NCBI GenBank assembly: GCA_934454115.1
Contig: CAKSFQ010000003.1
Coordinates: forward strand, 1-64,000
Length of the DNA stretch: 64,000 nt
Reading direction: 5' to 3'
Source: an uncultured Clostridia bacterium
GTDB taxonomy: Bacteria > Bacillota > Clostridia > Monoglobales > Monoglobaceae
Shown here: piece by piece, positions 1 to 7,059 of the stretch
Position numbering within the stretch: the stretch's first letter is position 1
How the letters are laid out: every line of letters starts with the position of its first letter
Translations under genes and position numbers: made by a program
The notes under the pieces: generated by a model
What the model saw: only the letters and a program-made list of their open reading frames with translations
Databases searched by the model: none
Told to the model about the DNA's origin: nothing

Positions 1-2
1 AT

Positions 3-59
3 CCCGGGCCTAATGCATTTGCAGGTAATGAAGTTACTGCACCGAAATTTGAAAATTAA
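3..59 (+). CDS. C-terminal end of an unidentified gene (cut by window edge)
   Basis: An open frame enters from the left edge and stops with TAA at 57-59. It gives an 18-residue tail, PGPNAFAGNEVTAPKFEN. A terminator hairpin follows 5 bp later, which supports a real gene end here. The other two forward frames either stop at once or run through the terminator. The tail is too short to assign a family. Confidence 0.45.
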   Translation, partial: PGPNAFAGNEVTAPKFEN

Positions 60-63
60 AATT

Positions 64-108
64 AAAAGCTGAATTCTTGGTTTGAACTTCCGGGTATTCA
101 GCTTTTTT
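64..108 (+). terminator. Rho-independent terminator of the left-edge gene
   Basis: AAAAGCTGAAT (64-74) pairs perfectly with ATTCAGCTTTT (96-106), and the descending arm continues into a run of T. It separates the left-edge gene from the TetR promoter. Confidence 0.8.
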
Positions 109-198
109 AGTTGCTGATGCTACATATGTTTCGGCAGCGGAAGGCTAAAAAATTCTGTTATTTATCCGTATTGATCATTAAAATTTTCCTTAAAACTC

Positions 199-227
199 TT
201 GACAAGTAACCGTTCGTTTGCTATAAT
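199..227 (+). promoter_or_regulatory. SigA-type promoter of the TetR gene
   Basis: TTGACA (199-204), a 17-bp spacer and TATAAT (222-227): a consensus housekeeping promoter 42 bp before the tetR-family start codon. The spacer holds one copy of the operator half-sites described in the next entry, so the promoter is probably repressed by its own product. Confidence 0.85.
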
Positions 228-247
228 TATAGTAACCGAACGGTTAC
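206..247 (+). promoter_or_regulatory. Tandem TetR-type operators overlapping the promoter
   Basis: GTAACCGAACGGTTAC at 232-247 is two 7-bp inverted arms around AA and covers the expected transcription start. A degenerate copy, GTAACCGTTCGTTTGC, lies at 206-221 in the -35/-10 spacer. The two sites start 26 bp apart. Placement over the promoter of a TetR gene is typical of autorepression; binding itself is inferred. Confidence 0.75.
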
Positions 248-268
248 CATTGTTTAAGGAGTGAAATT

Positions 269-898
269 ATGGCGGGAAATACGAAAGAGCGAATCTTGGA
301 AACTGCACTTGAATTGTTTGCACAGAGCGGATATTTGGGAACTTCTATGAGCGATATTGCGGGTGAACTGGGAATCACCAAAGGCGCTTTGTATAAGCAC
401 TATACGAGCAAACAGGATATACTTAGCAGCATTGTGGAACGGATGAACAAAATGGACTATGAACGAGCCGAAGAATATGAAATGCCGGAGGTGGAGCCGG
501 ACGGTTTTGCGGAAGCTTATTTGCACACACCGATTGAAAAGATCCGTGCCTACGCTATGGCGCAGTTTAACCATTGGACAAAAGAGCATTTTCCCTCAAA
601 TTTTCGAAAAATGCTGACATTAGAGCAATACCGCGATCCAAAGCTTGCTAAGCTTTATCACGATTATCTGGCGACCGGACCTACCGAGTATATGGCGGCA
701 ATTTTTCGAAAGCTGACGGATTCCGATGATGCTGCTATGCAGTTGGCGCTTGAATTTTACGGTCCAATGTTCCTGCTATACAGCGTTTACGATGGGGCAA
801 CCGATAAAGAAAGCATTGCGCCCCGGCTTCGTGCACACATTGACCGCTTTATTGAGAAAATCGAATCAGATTACAGAAAGCCGGGAAGAACACTATGA
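269..898 (+). CDS. TetR/AcrR-family transcriptional regulator
   Basis: A 209-residue cytoplasmic repressor. Residues about 7-50 form the TetR DNA-binding domain, with the helix-turn-helix visible as MSDIAGELGITKGALYKHY. The remainder is an all-helical ligand-binding and dimerisation domain with no recognisable ligand class. The start has an AGGAG Shine-Dalgarno about 8 bp upstream. The gene has a consensus promoter overlapped by two palindromic operators, so autorepression is likely. Its stop overlaps the next start (ATGA), so it is translationally coupled to a small membrane protein that is the best candidate for its target. The inducer cannot be read from sequence. Confidence 0.9.
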   Translation: MAGNTKERILETALELFAQSGYLGTSMSDIAGELGITKGALYKHYTSKQDILSSIVERMNKMDYERAEEYEMPEVEPDGFAEAYLHTPIEKIRAYAMAQFNHWTKEHFPSNFRKMLTLEQYRDPKLAKLYHDYLATGPTEYMAAIFRKLTDSDDAAMQLALEFYGPMFLLYSVYDGATDKESIAPRLRAHIDRFIEKIESDYRKPGRTL

Positions 899-1305
899 AA
901 CTCTATTTTGGAAATGCCGTCACCTCGGCGACAACGCTTATGATTCTTGCTCTGCTCGGATTTATCGTCTATTCAGTCTTTAACCGTGCAAATATTGAGT
1001 ATTGGGGATGCAGAAGTGTTATAGTGCTGGTTTTCGGACTTGTGGTCTGCTGCTTTGCGGCAGCACGGGACGGTTTGGATAAGACTATTCAGCACGCCAT
1101 CGACGGAAGCTGCGCACCGGGACTGTTCCCGCTCGTCAGTGTGCCCACCATCGTCGGCTGTATCGGTGCGCTGCTGATTATCATTGCCGCCATTGCTACG
1201 CCGATTGCAAAAACGCAAAAGATGCGCGAGGTTTGGTTCTATGTGATGTCGAGCGGCGCAGTGCTGAAAATCGTGACGATGGAGATCACACGAATCATTC
1301 TTTGA
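895..1305 (+). CDS. Small four-helix membrane protein, unknown function
   Basis: 136 residues with four predicted membrane spans, roughly at residues 8-28, 36-57, 78-102 and 111-132. No family motif is recognised. The start overlaps the TetR stop codon in an ATGA arrangement, so the two are one transcript. Coupling to a TetR regulator suggests an inducible membrane function such as export or stress response, but nothing in the protein identifies a substrate. The adjacent downstream DNA is a gene remnant, so the original operon may have been longer. Confidence 0.65.
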   Translation: MKLYFGNAVTSATTLMILALLGFIVYSVFNRANIEYWGCRSVIVLVFGLVVCCFAAARDGLDKTIQHAIDGSCAPGLFPLVSVPTIVGCIGALLIIIAAIATPIAKTQKMREVWFYVMSSGAVLKIVTMEITRIIL

Positions 1306-1318
1306 AGTGAAAAGGAAC

Positions 1319-1483
1319 TGTACTTATGCCGCAATCGGTGACAGCGACAATGTGATCTATGTTGATCCGAACGAGAAAGTCGTTGCCGCAGTATCTGCCT
1401 ACTTCAAACCGGCAGTACATAACCGCATTGACTTTATCGAGAATATTCTGCTGTCGGCAATAAACAAAAGTCCTTTATTCTGA
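1319..1483 (+). pseudogene. C-terminal remnant of a serine hydrolase (beta-lactamase family)
   Basis: From 1319 to the TGA at 1481-1483 one frame reads YAAIGDSDNVIYVDP and then KVVAAVSAYFKPAVHNRIDF. This is the typical C-terminal strand-and-helix of beta-lactamase-fold serine hydrolases. The frame has no start codon and none of the upstream catalytic motifs (SxxK, YxN). It begins directly after the stop of the preceding membrane-protein gene. I read it as the leftover end of a gene removed by deletion. The family call rests on recognition of this short tail only. Confidence 0.6.
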
Positions 1484-1510
1484 AACTATATCCGAATTTT
1501 TGTGTTTTTC

Positions 1511-1540
1511 TTGACAATTCAAAAAAAATAAGATTATACT
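1511..1540 (+). promoter_or_regulatory. Promoter of the GNAT acetyltransferase gene
   Basis: TTGACA (1511-1516), 18 bp, TATACT (1535-1540), 38 bp before the start codon. It lies just after the serine-hydrolase remnant, so the acetyltransferase has its own transcription unit. Confidence 0.75.
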
Positions 1541-1578
1541 GCAACTAATGAACATTAATTGGCAAAAGGAGAAAAACT

Positions 1579-2205
1579 ATGTCAGAAAAAAATATCATCA
1601 TTCATCTTGAAACAAAAGACGATTACAAAAATGTCGAGAACCTGACTCGCGAGTCATTCTGGAATGTTTACCAACCCGGCTGCATGGAGCATTATGTGCT
1701 GCATTGCTATCGGGACGATCCTGCATTTGTGCCGGAGCTGGACTTTGTTATGGAGTTTGGCGGCGAGCTGATCGGACAGGTCATCTATGTGCGGTCGGAA
1801 ATTGAGTGTGACGACGGAAAAAAGGTGCCGATTATGACTTTCGGACCCATCAGCATTGCACCCAAATATAAACGGCAGGGCTACGGAAAGCGGCTTCTGG
1901 ATTATTCTATGGAAAAAGCCTGCGAACTGGGCGCCGGTGCGCTTGCCATCACAGGCAATATTCTGTTTTACGGTAAATCCGGCTTTGCACCGGCCAAAAC
2001 AAAGGGCGTTCGCTATGCGGACGATCCGGAGGCGGACTATTTTCTCATCAAGGAGTTGACTCCCGGCTTTTTGGATGGCATTTCCGGTACCTACAAAGAC
2101 CCGGAGGGCTATTTTGTCTGTGAGAAGAACCCGAAGGGTTTTGAACAGTTTGAATCAACCTTCCCGAAGAAAGAAAAACTGAAACTGCCGGGACAACTGT
2201 TCTGA
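1579..2205 (+). CDS. GNAT-family N-acetyltransferase
   Basis: A 208-residue acetyltransferase of the GNAT fold, transferring acetyl from acetyl-CoA to an unknown amine. The acetyl-CoA pyrophosphate loop is visible near residues 100-112 (KYKRQGYGKRLLDYS, the R/Q-x-x-G-x-G/A signature), preceded by the beta4 strand TFGPISIAPKY. A later segment, YGKSGFAPA, matches the fold's beta5-beta6 region. It has its own promoter and an AAAGGAG ribosome site. It sits among other acetyltransferase and small-domain genes in an accessory patch, so a detoxification or resistance role is possible but unproven. Confidence 0.85.
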   Translation: MSEKNIIIHLETKDDYKNVENLTRESFWNVYQPGCMEHYVLHCYRDDPAFVPELDFVMEFGGELIGQVIYVRSEIECDDGKKVPIMTFGPISIAPKYKRQGYGKRLLDYSMEKACELGAGALAITGNILFYGKSGFAPAKTKGVRYADDPEADYFLIKELTPGFLDGISGTYKDPEGYFVCEKNPKGFEQFESTFPKKEKLKLPGQLF

Positions 2206-2216
2206 ACAGGAGGAAT

Positions 2217-2294
2217 ATGATTATGATAGAGTCAAAATGCGGGTTATTATGCAGCGATTGCAGTTTTCGTAAAACAATGGACTGCAAGAATTAA
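2217..2294 (+). pseudogene. Truncated DUF3795-like gene (25 codons)
   Basis: A good ribosome site (AGGAGG, 2208-2213) precedes an ATG whose 25-codon frame reads CGLLCSDCSFRKTMDCK before TAA at 2292-2294. The spaced cysteines match the N-terminus of DUF3795 cysteine-rich proteins, which normally run to about 100 residues or more with further cysteines. The rest is absent, and the next gene begins 26 bp later. It is either a remnant or, less likely, a real micro-protein. Confidence 0.5.
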
Positions 2295-2320
2295 GCAATG
2301 CAAAAGGTGGTGTAAAACCA

Positions 2321-2695
2321 GTGGCTTCAAGTAAAAAATATCTTGATTATATTTTGGAGCAGTTATCCGATTTAGATGATATCTCTTATAGGTCTATGAT
2401 GGGAGAATATATTATTTATTATCGCGGTAAAATCGTTGGCGGAATATATGATGACAGATTGCTTGTAAAGCAAACAAAATCCGCTTTGGAACATATGCCG
2501 GCAGCTAATTATGATTTCCCGTATGACGGAGCGAAAGAAATGCTGTTGGTTGATGAAGTTGACAGCAAAGAGTTCCTTACAAAACTCTTTGAGGCAATGT
2601 ACGATGAATTGCCGTCGCCAAAACCAAAACGAAAGAACAACGGCATTGGAGGAATAACCGATGAACTATATTCGGATCACAAAAGAAAATATTGA
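2321..2695 (+). CDS. TfoX/Sxy N-terminal domain protein
   Basis: 124 residues spanning a single TfoX N-terminal domain. The family's opening pattern (helix, then SMMGEYIIYYRGKIVGGIYDD) is clear, followed by a charged lysine-rich tail. In Proteobacteria the domain occurs in competence regulators; in Clostridia such stand-alone copies have no defined role. The start is GTG with an AAGGTGGT ribosome site about 9 bp upstream. The 3' end overlaps the next gene by 35 bp, so the pair is translated together. This stretch is visibly richer in A and T than the core genes later in the window, consistent with acquired DNA. Confidence 0.75.
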   Translation: MASSKKYLDYILEQLSDLDDISYRSMMGEYIIYYRGKIVGGIYDDRLLVKQTKSALEHMPAANYDFPYDGAKEMLLVDEVDSKEFLTKLFEAMYDELPSPKPKRKNNGIGGITDELYSDHKRKY

Positions 2696-3398
2696 CAAGG
2701 AACATATCTGCTGCGCCATGTCTGGCAAGCAGAGTGTTGCAAAAAAGGAATGGCTCAAGCAGCGCTTTGATGATGGACTTGTTTTCTATCGCAGTGAGGA
2801 ACGCGGCAAATGCTTTATCGAATACATTCCGGCTGAAAACGCATGGGTTCCTATTATTGCACCGAGGTTTATGTATATAGATTGTTTTTGGGTATCGGGT
2901 TCATTTAAGGGACACGGATACTCAAATGATTTGTTAAACAAGTGTATTGAAGATAGTAAAGCAAAGGGGAAAGTCGGACTTTGTATTCTGTCTTCGGCTA
3001 AGAAGAAACCGTTTCTTTCAGATCCTAAACATTTAGCATATAAGGGATTCAAAGTTGCGGATATTTCAGATGCAGGTATTAATTTAATGTACTTACCATT
3101 TGATGAAAAATCTGACGTACCACAGTTTAAAGAGTGCGCTAAGCATCCTCGTATTGATGATATGGGTTATGTTTTATACTATACAAATCAATGTCCGTTT
3201 AATGGAAAATATGTGCCAATACTTGAACAAGTTGCAAGCGATAACAGCATCCCTTTTAAAGCAATTAAAATAGAAAGCAAAGAGCAGGCACAGTCCGTTC
3301 CGAGCCCATGTACATCTTATGCCTTGTTTAAGGACGGAGAGTTTTTAACCAATGAGCAGCAGAATGATAAGAGGTTCTTAAAATTAGTACAAGGTTGA
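2661..3398 (+). CDS. GNAT acetyltransferase with C-terminal YoaP-like domain
   Basis: 245 residues with two parts. The N-terminal half (about 1-150) is a divergent GNAT fold; FKGHGYSNDLL is the acetyl-CoA loop equivalent. The C-terminal part (about 160-245, from GYVLYYTNQCPFNGKYVP) resembles the YoaP domain, with a cysteine in a thioredoxin-like NQCPF context. The ATG lies inside the 3' end of the TfoX gene, in another frame, with GGAGG upstream. The substrate is unknown. The gene is AT-rich like its partner and is followed at once by another gene remnant. Confidence 0.75.
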   Translation: MNYIRITKENIDKEHICCAMSGKQSVAKKEWLKQRFDDGLVFYRSEERGKCFIEYIPAENAWVPIIAPRFMYIDCFWVSGSFKGHGYSNDLLNKCIEDSKAKGKVGLCILSSAKKKPFLSDPKHLAYKGFKVADISDAGINLMYLPFDEKSDVPQFKECAKHPRIDDMGYVLYYTNQCPFNGKYVPILEQVASDNSIPFKAIKIESKEQAQSVPSPCTSYALFKDGEFLTNEQQNDKRFLKLVQG

Positions 3399-3497
3399 TG
3401 ACATACGGCTGCACCACGAAATCTATTTGTCAGACCCAAGGAAAACGAAACCGGAAAATGGAAAACGGTTGTTAGACATCCTATTAAAAAGCTGTAG
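3394..3497 (+). pseudogene. Frameshifted C-terminus of a GyrI-like small-molecule-binding protein
   Basis: One frame reads DIRLHHEIYLSDPRKTKPE up to about 3453. The next frame then reads KWKTVVRHPIKKL to the TAG at 3495-3497. Joined, they match the C-terminal signature of GyrI-like/AraC effector-binding proteins (HEIYLSDPR, then a short basic tail). Loss of one A in the run near 3454-3457 would explain the break. No N-terminal half is present, so the gene is both truncated and frameshifted. Confidence 0.6.
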
Positions 3498-3523
3498 CCG
3501 GACTGACGAGATAGGAGATTGTA

Positions 3524-4516
3524 ATGAACGAATTGCGGGCGAGAGTCATCTCGCAGGAAAAAGGAATGTATAAAATCAGCAACAATACAGAGGTAAAGGC
3601 AGCTACTGTATCCGGCAAATACAGATATGATGTAAAAACCGTATCCGACTATCCCGCGGTCGGCGATTATGTCATTGCCGAGTGGCCGGAGGACAACAGC
3701 AATGCGGTCATTACGGGTCTGTTTCCGCGAAAGAGCTGCTTTATCCGAAAAGCGGCGGGTACAGGAAACCGGGAACAGGTCGTTGCTGCCAATATTGATA
3801 CCGCTTTTATCTGCATGTCGCTCAATAACAACTTTAATATACGGCGGCTGGAACGGTATCTGTCTGTTACATATGACAGTGGTGCAACACCCGTGGTGAT
3901 TCTGACAAAATCGGATCTTTGTTCCGATGTAGAAAGCAAAATCACCCAAGTGCAAAATGCTGCGCCGGGTGTGGATGTTCTGGCAATTTCCTCGCTTGAC
4001 GGGGACTATGAAGCGGTTATGACATATATTCTGCCGGGCAAAACCGTGGCATTCATTGGTTCGTCCGGTGTCGGAAAGTCAACGCTTATCAACAAGCTGA
4101 CCGGTACAGACAGAATTGCTACATGCGAAATCGGGAATGACGACAAAGGACGGCATACAACGACACATCGTGAACTGATTACACTTCCAAACGTCGCTTT
4201 TGTCATTGATACACCGGGTATGCGCGAACTTGGTATGTGGGATAGCAGTGACGGCATTGGCACGGCTTTTTCGGACATTGAGAAATTATCCCATGCATGT
4301 AAATATGCCGATTGCACCCACACAGCAGAGCCGGGCTGTGCTGTTCGGCGGGCAATTGCGGACGGAACACTTGATGAAGCCCGTCTTGAATCCTATCGGA
4401 AACTGAAAAACGAAAATGACTATGCGGTGGACAACAGCCGATACCTTGAAGCCAAAAGGGCGAAACTTAAGGAAATTGCAAAAATCAACAAATCGGTCAG
4501 AAGAAACAGATATTAA
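3524..4516 (+). CDS. rsgA: RsgA-type ribosome-associated GTPase
   Basis: 330 residues of a circularly permuted GTPase that acts in 30S subunit maturation. An N-terminal OB-fold (about 1-80) is followed by G4 (TKSD), then G1 (GSSGVGKSTLIN) and G3 (DTPG). The order G4-G1-G3 is diagnostic for the RsgA/YloQ family. The C-terminal zinc site C-x4-C-x-H-x5-C is visible in CKYADCTHTAEPGC. It has an AGGAG ribosome site. It lies in an accessory patch between a GyrI-like remnant and an integrase remnant instead of in a core ribosome or kinase cluster, so it may be a second, acquired copy. That depends on the rest of the genome. Confidence 0.85.
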   Translation: MNELRARVISQEKGMYKISNNTEVKAATVSGKYRYDVKTVSDYPAVGDYVIAEWPEDNSNAVITGLFPRKSCFIRKAAGTGNREQVVAANIDTAFICMSLNNNFNIRRLERYLSVTYDSGATPVVILTKSDLCSDVESKITQVQNAAPGVDVLAISSLDGDYEAVMTYILPGKTVAFIGSSGVGKSTLINKLTGTDRIATCEIGNDDKGRHTTTHRELITLPNVAFVIDTPGMRELGMWDSSDGIGTAFSDIEKLSHACKYADCTHTAEPGCAVRRAIADGTLDEARLESYRKLKNENDYAVDNSRYLEAKRAKLKEIAKINKSVRRNRY

Positions 4517-4563
4517 CATACAGAGCGGGGGCAATCCCTCATTTTGTGTAAACCTCAAATTGG

Positions 4564-4686
4564 CTCGGCCACGCTGACATAAAAACAACACTGGATATCT
4601 ACACCCATCTTTCAGGAACCCGGCTGACACAATCCACAGAAAAATTACTTGACTATATCAATGAAAATTATGAATCATCGACCTAA
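4564..4686 (+). pseudogene. Tyrosine recombinase (integrase) C-terminal remnant
   Basis: The frame ending at TAA 4684-4686 reads LGHADIKTTLDIYTHLS followed by a helical tail. This is the C-terminal LGH...Y box of tyrosine recombinases, with the histidine of LGH and the catalytic tyrosine of DIYTHL both present. A stop codon lies just upstream in the same frame, so the first nine-tenths of the enzyme is missing. The remnant points toward two tRNA-Ser genes 130 bp away, as expected for an element once integrated at a tRNA 3' end. Confidence 0.75.
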
Positions 4687-4689
4687 AAT

Positions 4690-4747
4690 TTGACTACTTT
4701 TTGACTACCAACAAGCGTAAAAATAAAGTAATTTATCGTAATTTATC
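4690..4747 (+). repeat. Two short direct-repeat pairs, possible integrase arm sites
   Basis: TTGACTAC occurs at 4690-4697 and 4701-4708, an 11-bp period. GTAATTTATC is repeated head-to-tail at 4728-4737 and 4738-4747. Both pairs follow the integrase remnant directly and lie next to the tRNA-Ser genes. Repeats of this size and phase are typical of integrase arm-type binding sites; that role is inferred. Confidence 0.45.
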
Positions 4748-4764
4748 GTCAAGTCAAAACAAGA

Positions 4765-4810
4765 AAAAACCCACGAAATCACGCGATTTGCACGCTTTTC
4801 GTGGGTTTTT
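4765..4810 (-). terminator. Bidirectional terminator after the tRNA-Ser pair
   Basis: AAAAACCCACGAAA (4765-4778) pairs with TTTCGTGGGTTTTT (4797-4810), with A/T runs on both sides. On the minus strand it follows the 3' end of tRNA-Ser(GCT) by 3 bp. Confidence 0.85.
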
Positions 4811-4813
4811 CTT

Positions 4814-4905
4814 TGGCGGAGAAGGAGGGATTTGAACCCTCGCGCCGGTTTCCCGACCTACACCCTTAGCAGGGGCGCCTCTTCGGCCAACTTGAGTACT
4901 TCTCC
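4814..4905 (-). tRNA. tRNA-Ser (anticodon GCT)
   Basis: The reverse strand folds as a class II tRNA. Acceptor GGAGAAG pairs with CTTCTCC, followed by G73 and an encoded CCA (4814-4816). The anticodon loop CTGCTAA gives GCT, reading AGC/AGT codons. A long variable arm and a TTCAAAT T-loop are present. It is the second gene of a tRNA-Ser pair transcribed from the promoter at 5051-5079. Confidence 0.95.
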
Positions 4906-4929
4906 GAATTTAAAAATATTAAATTAAAG

Positions 4930-5016
4930 TGGCGGAGAGGCAGAGATTCGAACTCTGGGTGCTTTCGCATCACTAGTTTTCAAGACTAGCTCCTTAAACC
5001 ACTCGGACACCTCTCC
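4930..5016 (-). tRNA. tRNA-Ser (anticodon TGA)
   Basis: The reverse strand shows acceptor GGAGAGG paired with CCTCTCC, G73 and an encoded CCA. Anticodon stem CTAGT/ACTAG encloses CTTGAAA (anticodon TGA, reading TCN codons). It has a long class II variable arm and a TTCGAAT T-loop. It is 24 bp upstream of tRNA-Ser(GCT) on the same transcript. Confidence 0.95.
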
Positions 5017-5050
5017 GAGCACAAATGTGCCGCTCAGGTGCGACTCGATT

Positions 5051-5079
5051 AGTATATCACAGGAAAGGGGACTTGTCAA
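5051..5079 (-). promoter_or_regulatory. Promoter of the tRNA-Ser pair
   Basis: On the minus strand TTGACA (5079-5074), 17 bp, TATACT (5056-5051), about 35 bp before the mature tRNA 5' end. This is a consensus spacing for a strong stable-RNA promoter. The rest of 5080-5204 shows no feature. Confidence 0.85.
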
Positions 5080-5204
5080 TACATTTTTCAACTTTTTCAT
5101 AAAATTCCATAAATTCGACAAAGTCAAATCTCCGTCCTCCCAAATATATCGGCGCATACAAATCCTCTCCGGATAATACCACGTATATTTTCGTCTTTTC
5201 TGCT

Positions 5205-5894
5205 CTACACCCGGAATCGGTAGCCGGCGCCCCATACGGTCTCAATATATTTTTGACTGCCGTCCTTTTTCTCTATCTTATCCCGGATTCTTTGGACATG
5301 TACCGTGACCGTCGAAACATCACCCATAGCATCCATGCCCCAAAGGCGGTCAAACAACCGCTCTTTACTAAAAACTATATTCGGGTTTTCCGCCAAGAAG
5401 AGCAGCAGTTCAAATTCTCTGACCGGCATCATCACCTCTTGACCACATATAAAGACTCGATGTGCATCCTTGTCGATCTTTAAATCCCTTACGTGAATCA
5501 CATTTGGTTTTTTTTCGCCGGATTTATTGACCAGTTTCTCATAGCGTGCAATATGTCCCTTAACTCTTGCGACCAGTTCTGAAGGCGAAAACGGCTTTGT
5601 CATGTAGTCATCCGCGCCGAGCCCAAGACCGCGCACCTTATCAATATCCTCATTCTTTGCCGAAAGAAAGATGATCGGAACATCCTTTTCCTTGCGCAGC
5701 TGTGTGCAAACAGAGAACCCATCACGTTTAGGGAGCATGATATCGACTATCACCAGCGCATAATCGCCGGTGAGCGCCATTTGCAAACCACGCTCTCCAT
5801 CCGCAGCGATATCACATTCAAAATCGTTTGCCTGAAGATAATCCCGCTCCAATTCCGCAATACTTCTGTCATCTTCAATAATTAAAATTTTCAT
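5205..5894 (-). CDS. OmpR-family response regulator
   Basis: 229 residues. A receiver domain (1-115) has the acidic pair E7/D8, phosphoacceptor D51 (VIVDIMLPKRDGF) and the switch lysine of MTKPFSP. A winged-helix OmpR/PhoB domain (about 135-229) ends GAGYRFRV. The ATG at 5892-5894, with an AAAGGAG site, is preferred over in-frame starts further upstream because those lie inside the kinase gene and precede the conserved MKILIIEDD opening. It overlaps the kinase stop by 4 bp. It is the last gene of a five-gene operon with an exported protein and an ABC transporter, which is its probable regulon. Confidence 0.92.
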   Translation of the reverse strand: MKILIIEDDRSIAELERDYLQANDFECDIAADGERGLQMALTGDYALVIVDIMLPKRDGFSVCTQLRKEKDVPIIFLSAKNEDIDKVRGLGLGADDYMTKPFSPSELVARVKGHIARYEKLVNKSGEKKPNVIHVRDLKIDKDAHRVFICGQEVMMPVREFELLLFLAENPNIVFSKERLFDRLWGMDAMGDVSTVTVHVQRIRDKIEKKDGSQKYIETVWGAGYRFRV

Positions 5895-7018
5895 ACCTGA
5901 TTCTCCTTTGATCGGTTGGTCTGCAAGGTCGGAAGAAACACCGTCACACAGGTTCCACGCCCCTCCTCGCTGCGGATCCATATTTTTCCGTTATGCGCCG
6001 CAATAATCTGCCGGCAGATGGCAAGTCCCAGACCATTTCCTTCAATCTTGTTGTTTCGTGAGGGATCGCTGCGGTAAAACCCCTCAAAGACCTTTTCCTG
6101 CTCCGCGGCCTTGATTCCGATTCCATGATCGGAAAAAGAAATCGTCACGCCTCCCTGGATCTCCTGTGCCGCAACATGAAGGCTGCCTTTCTCTCCGTCC
6201 TTATACTTAATGGCGTTGGTAATAATGTTACTGTATACACGCCGCAGCTTTTCGGCGTCAAAACGCACAAAACAGGGTGTCCTTGGAATTTCGTACGTGA
6301 GGCACATACCGCCGTCCTGCAGCTCCAGTTCAAATTCCTGTAAGGTCTGTTTTAAAAATGCAAAAACATCTCCCGTTTTCATATGATAGGGAATCTTTTG
6401 CAGCTCCAGCTGGGAGTACAAAGACAGGTGATTTACCATGGTTTCAATGGCCGATGCCTTTTGATGGATGGTTGTCAGATAACGCTCCATCTTTTCCGGC
6501 GTATCGGCAATCCCCTCCATGATTCCCTCGACATATCCCCGGATTGAGGTGACCGGCGTCTTAATATCATGCGAGATATTGGCAAGTAACATTTTTTGTT
6601 CCTGCTCCCAACGAAGATTTTCCTTTACATTCTTTTGAAGATGCAGCCGTAGCGCCTCAAAGGATCCGCAAAGCTCCTTTAGCTCAGCGTCCTCCGACCC
6701 GGAAAATTCGTAGGTCAGGTCACCATTTTTCATATGTTCCATCGCAACCGTAATTTCCGAGATGGGTCGGAGAATACTGCGTGACAGATAAGCTGTGACG
6801 ATAGCGCCGGTAGTGAGCACCACAGCAATCGCCATCAGCGCCCATAAAATAATATAACGCATAACCGCCGGATTGGAAAGTGTAATGCCCTCATCCAAAG
6901 AAAAGGGGTGCAAAAGGGCAAAAACCGCTACCAGGCATACCGACAACAAAAGAATCAGCAATACGGGCACCAGCAGCATCACCAAAGAGCAAATCAAGAA
7001 TTTACGCTTTAAGGACAT
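5891..7018 (-). CDS. Membrane sensor histidine kinase with HAMP domain
   Basis: 375 residues. Two membrane helices (about 9-35 and 53-78) flank a very short external loop, so sensing is probably within the membrane or through a partner protein. HAMP spans about 79-131. HisKA contains phospho-acceptor H150 in ANISHDIKTPVTS. The ATPase domain shows the N box NIITNAIKY, G1 DHGIGI and G2 GNGLGLAI. The short-loop layout resembles kinases that respond to antimicrobial peptides through a neighbouring ABC transporter. The transporter genes are immediately upstream, 41 bp away, which supports that reading as inference. Confidence 0.9.
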   Translation of the reverse strand: MSLKRKFLICSLVMLLVPVLLILLLSVCLVAVFALLHPFSLDEGITLSNPAVMRYIILWALMAIAVVLTTGAIVTAYLSRSILRPISEITVAMEHMKNGDLTYEFSGSEDAELKELCGSFEALRLHLQKNVKENLRWEQEQKMLLANISHDIKTPVTSIRGYVEGIMEGIADTPEKMERYLTTIHQKASAIETMVNHLSLYSQLELQKIPYHMKTGDVFAFLKQTLQEFELELQDGGMCLTYEIPRTPCFVRFDAEKLRRVYSNIITNAIKYKDGEKGSLHVAAQEIQGGVTISFSDHGIGIKAAEQEKVFEGFYRSDPSRNNKIEGNGLGLAICRQIIAAHNGKIWIRSEEGRGTCVTVFLPTLQTNRSKENQV

Positions 7019-7059
7019 CAGTCTATCCTCCCGACAAAAAATGTTTTCCCGTTAGAGCC

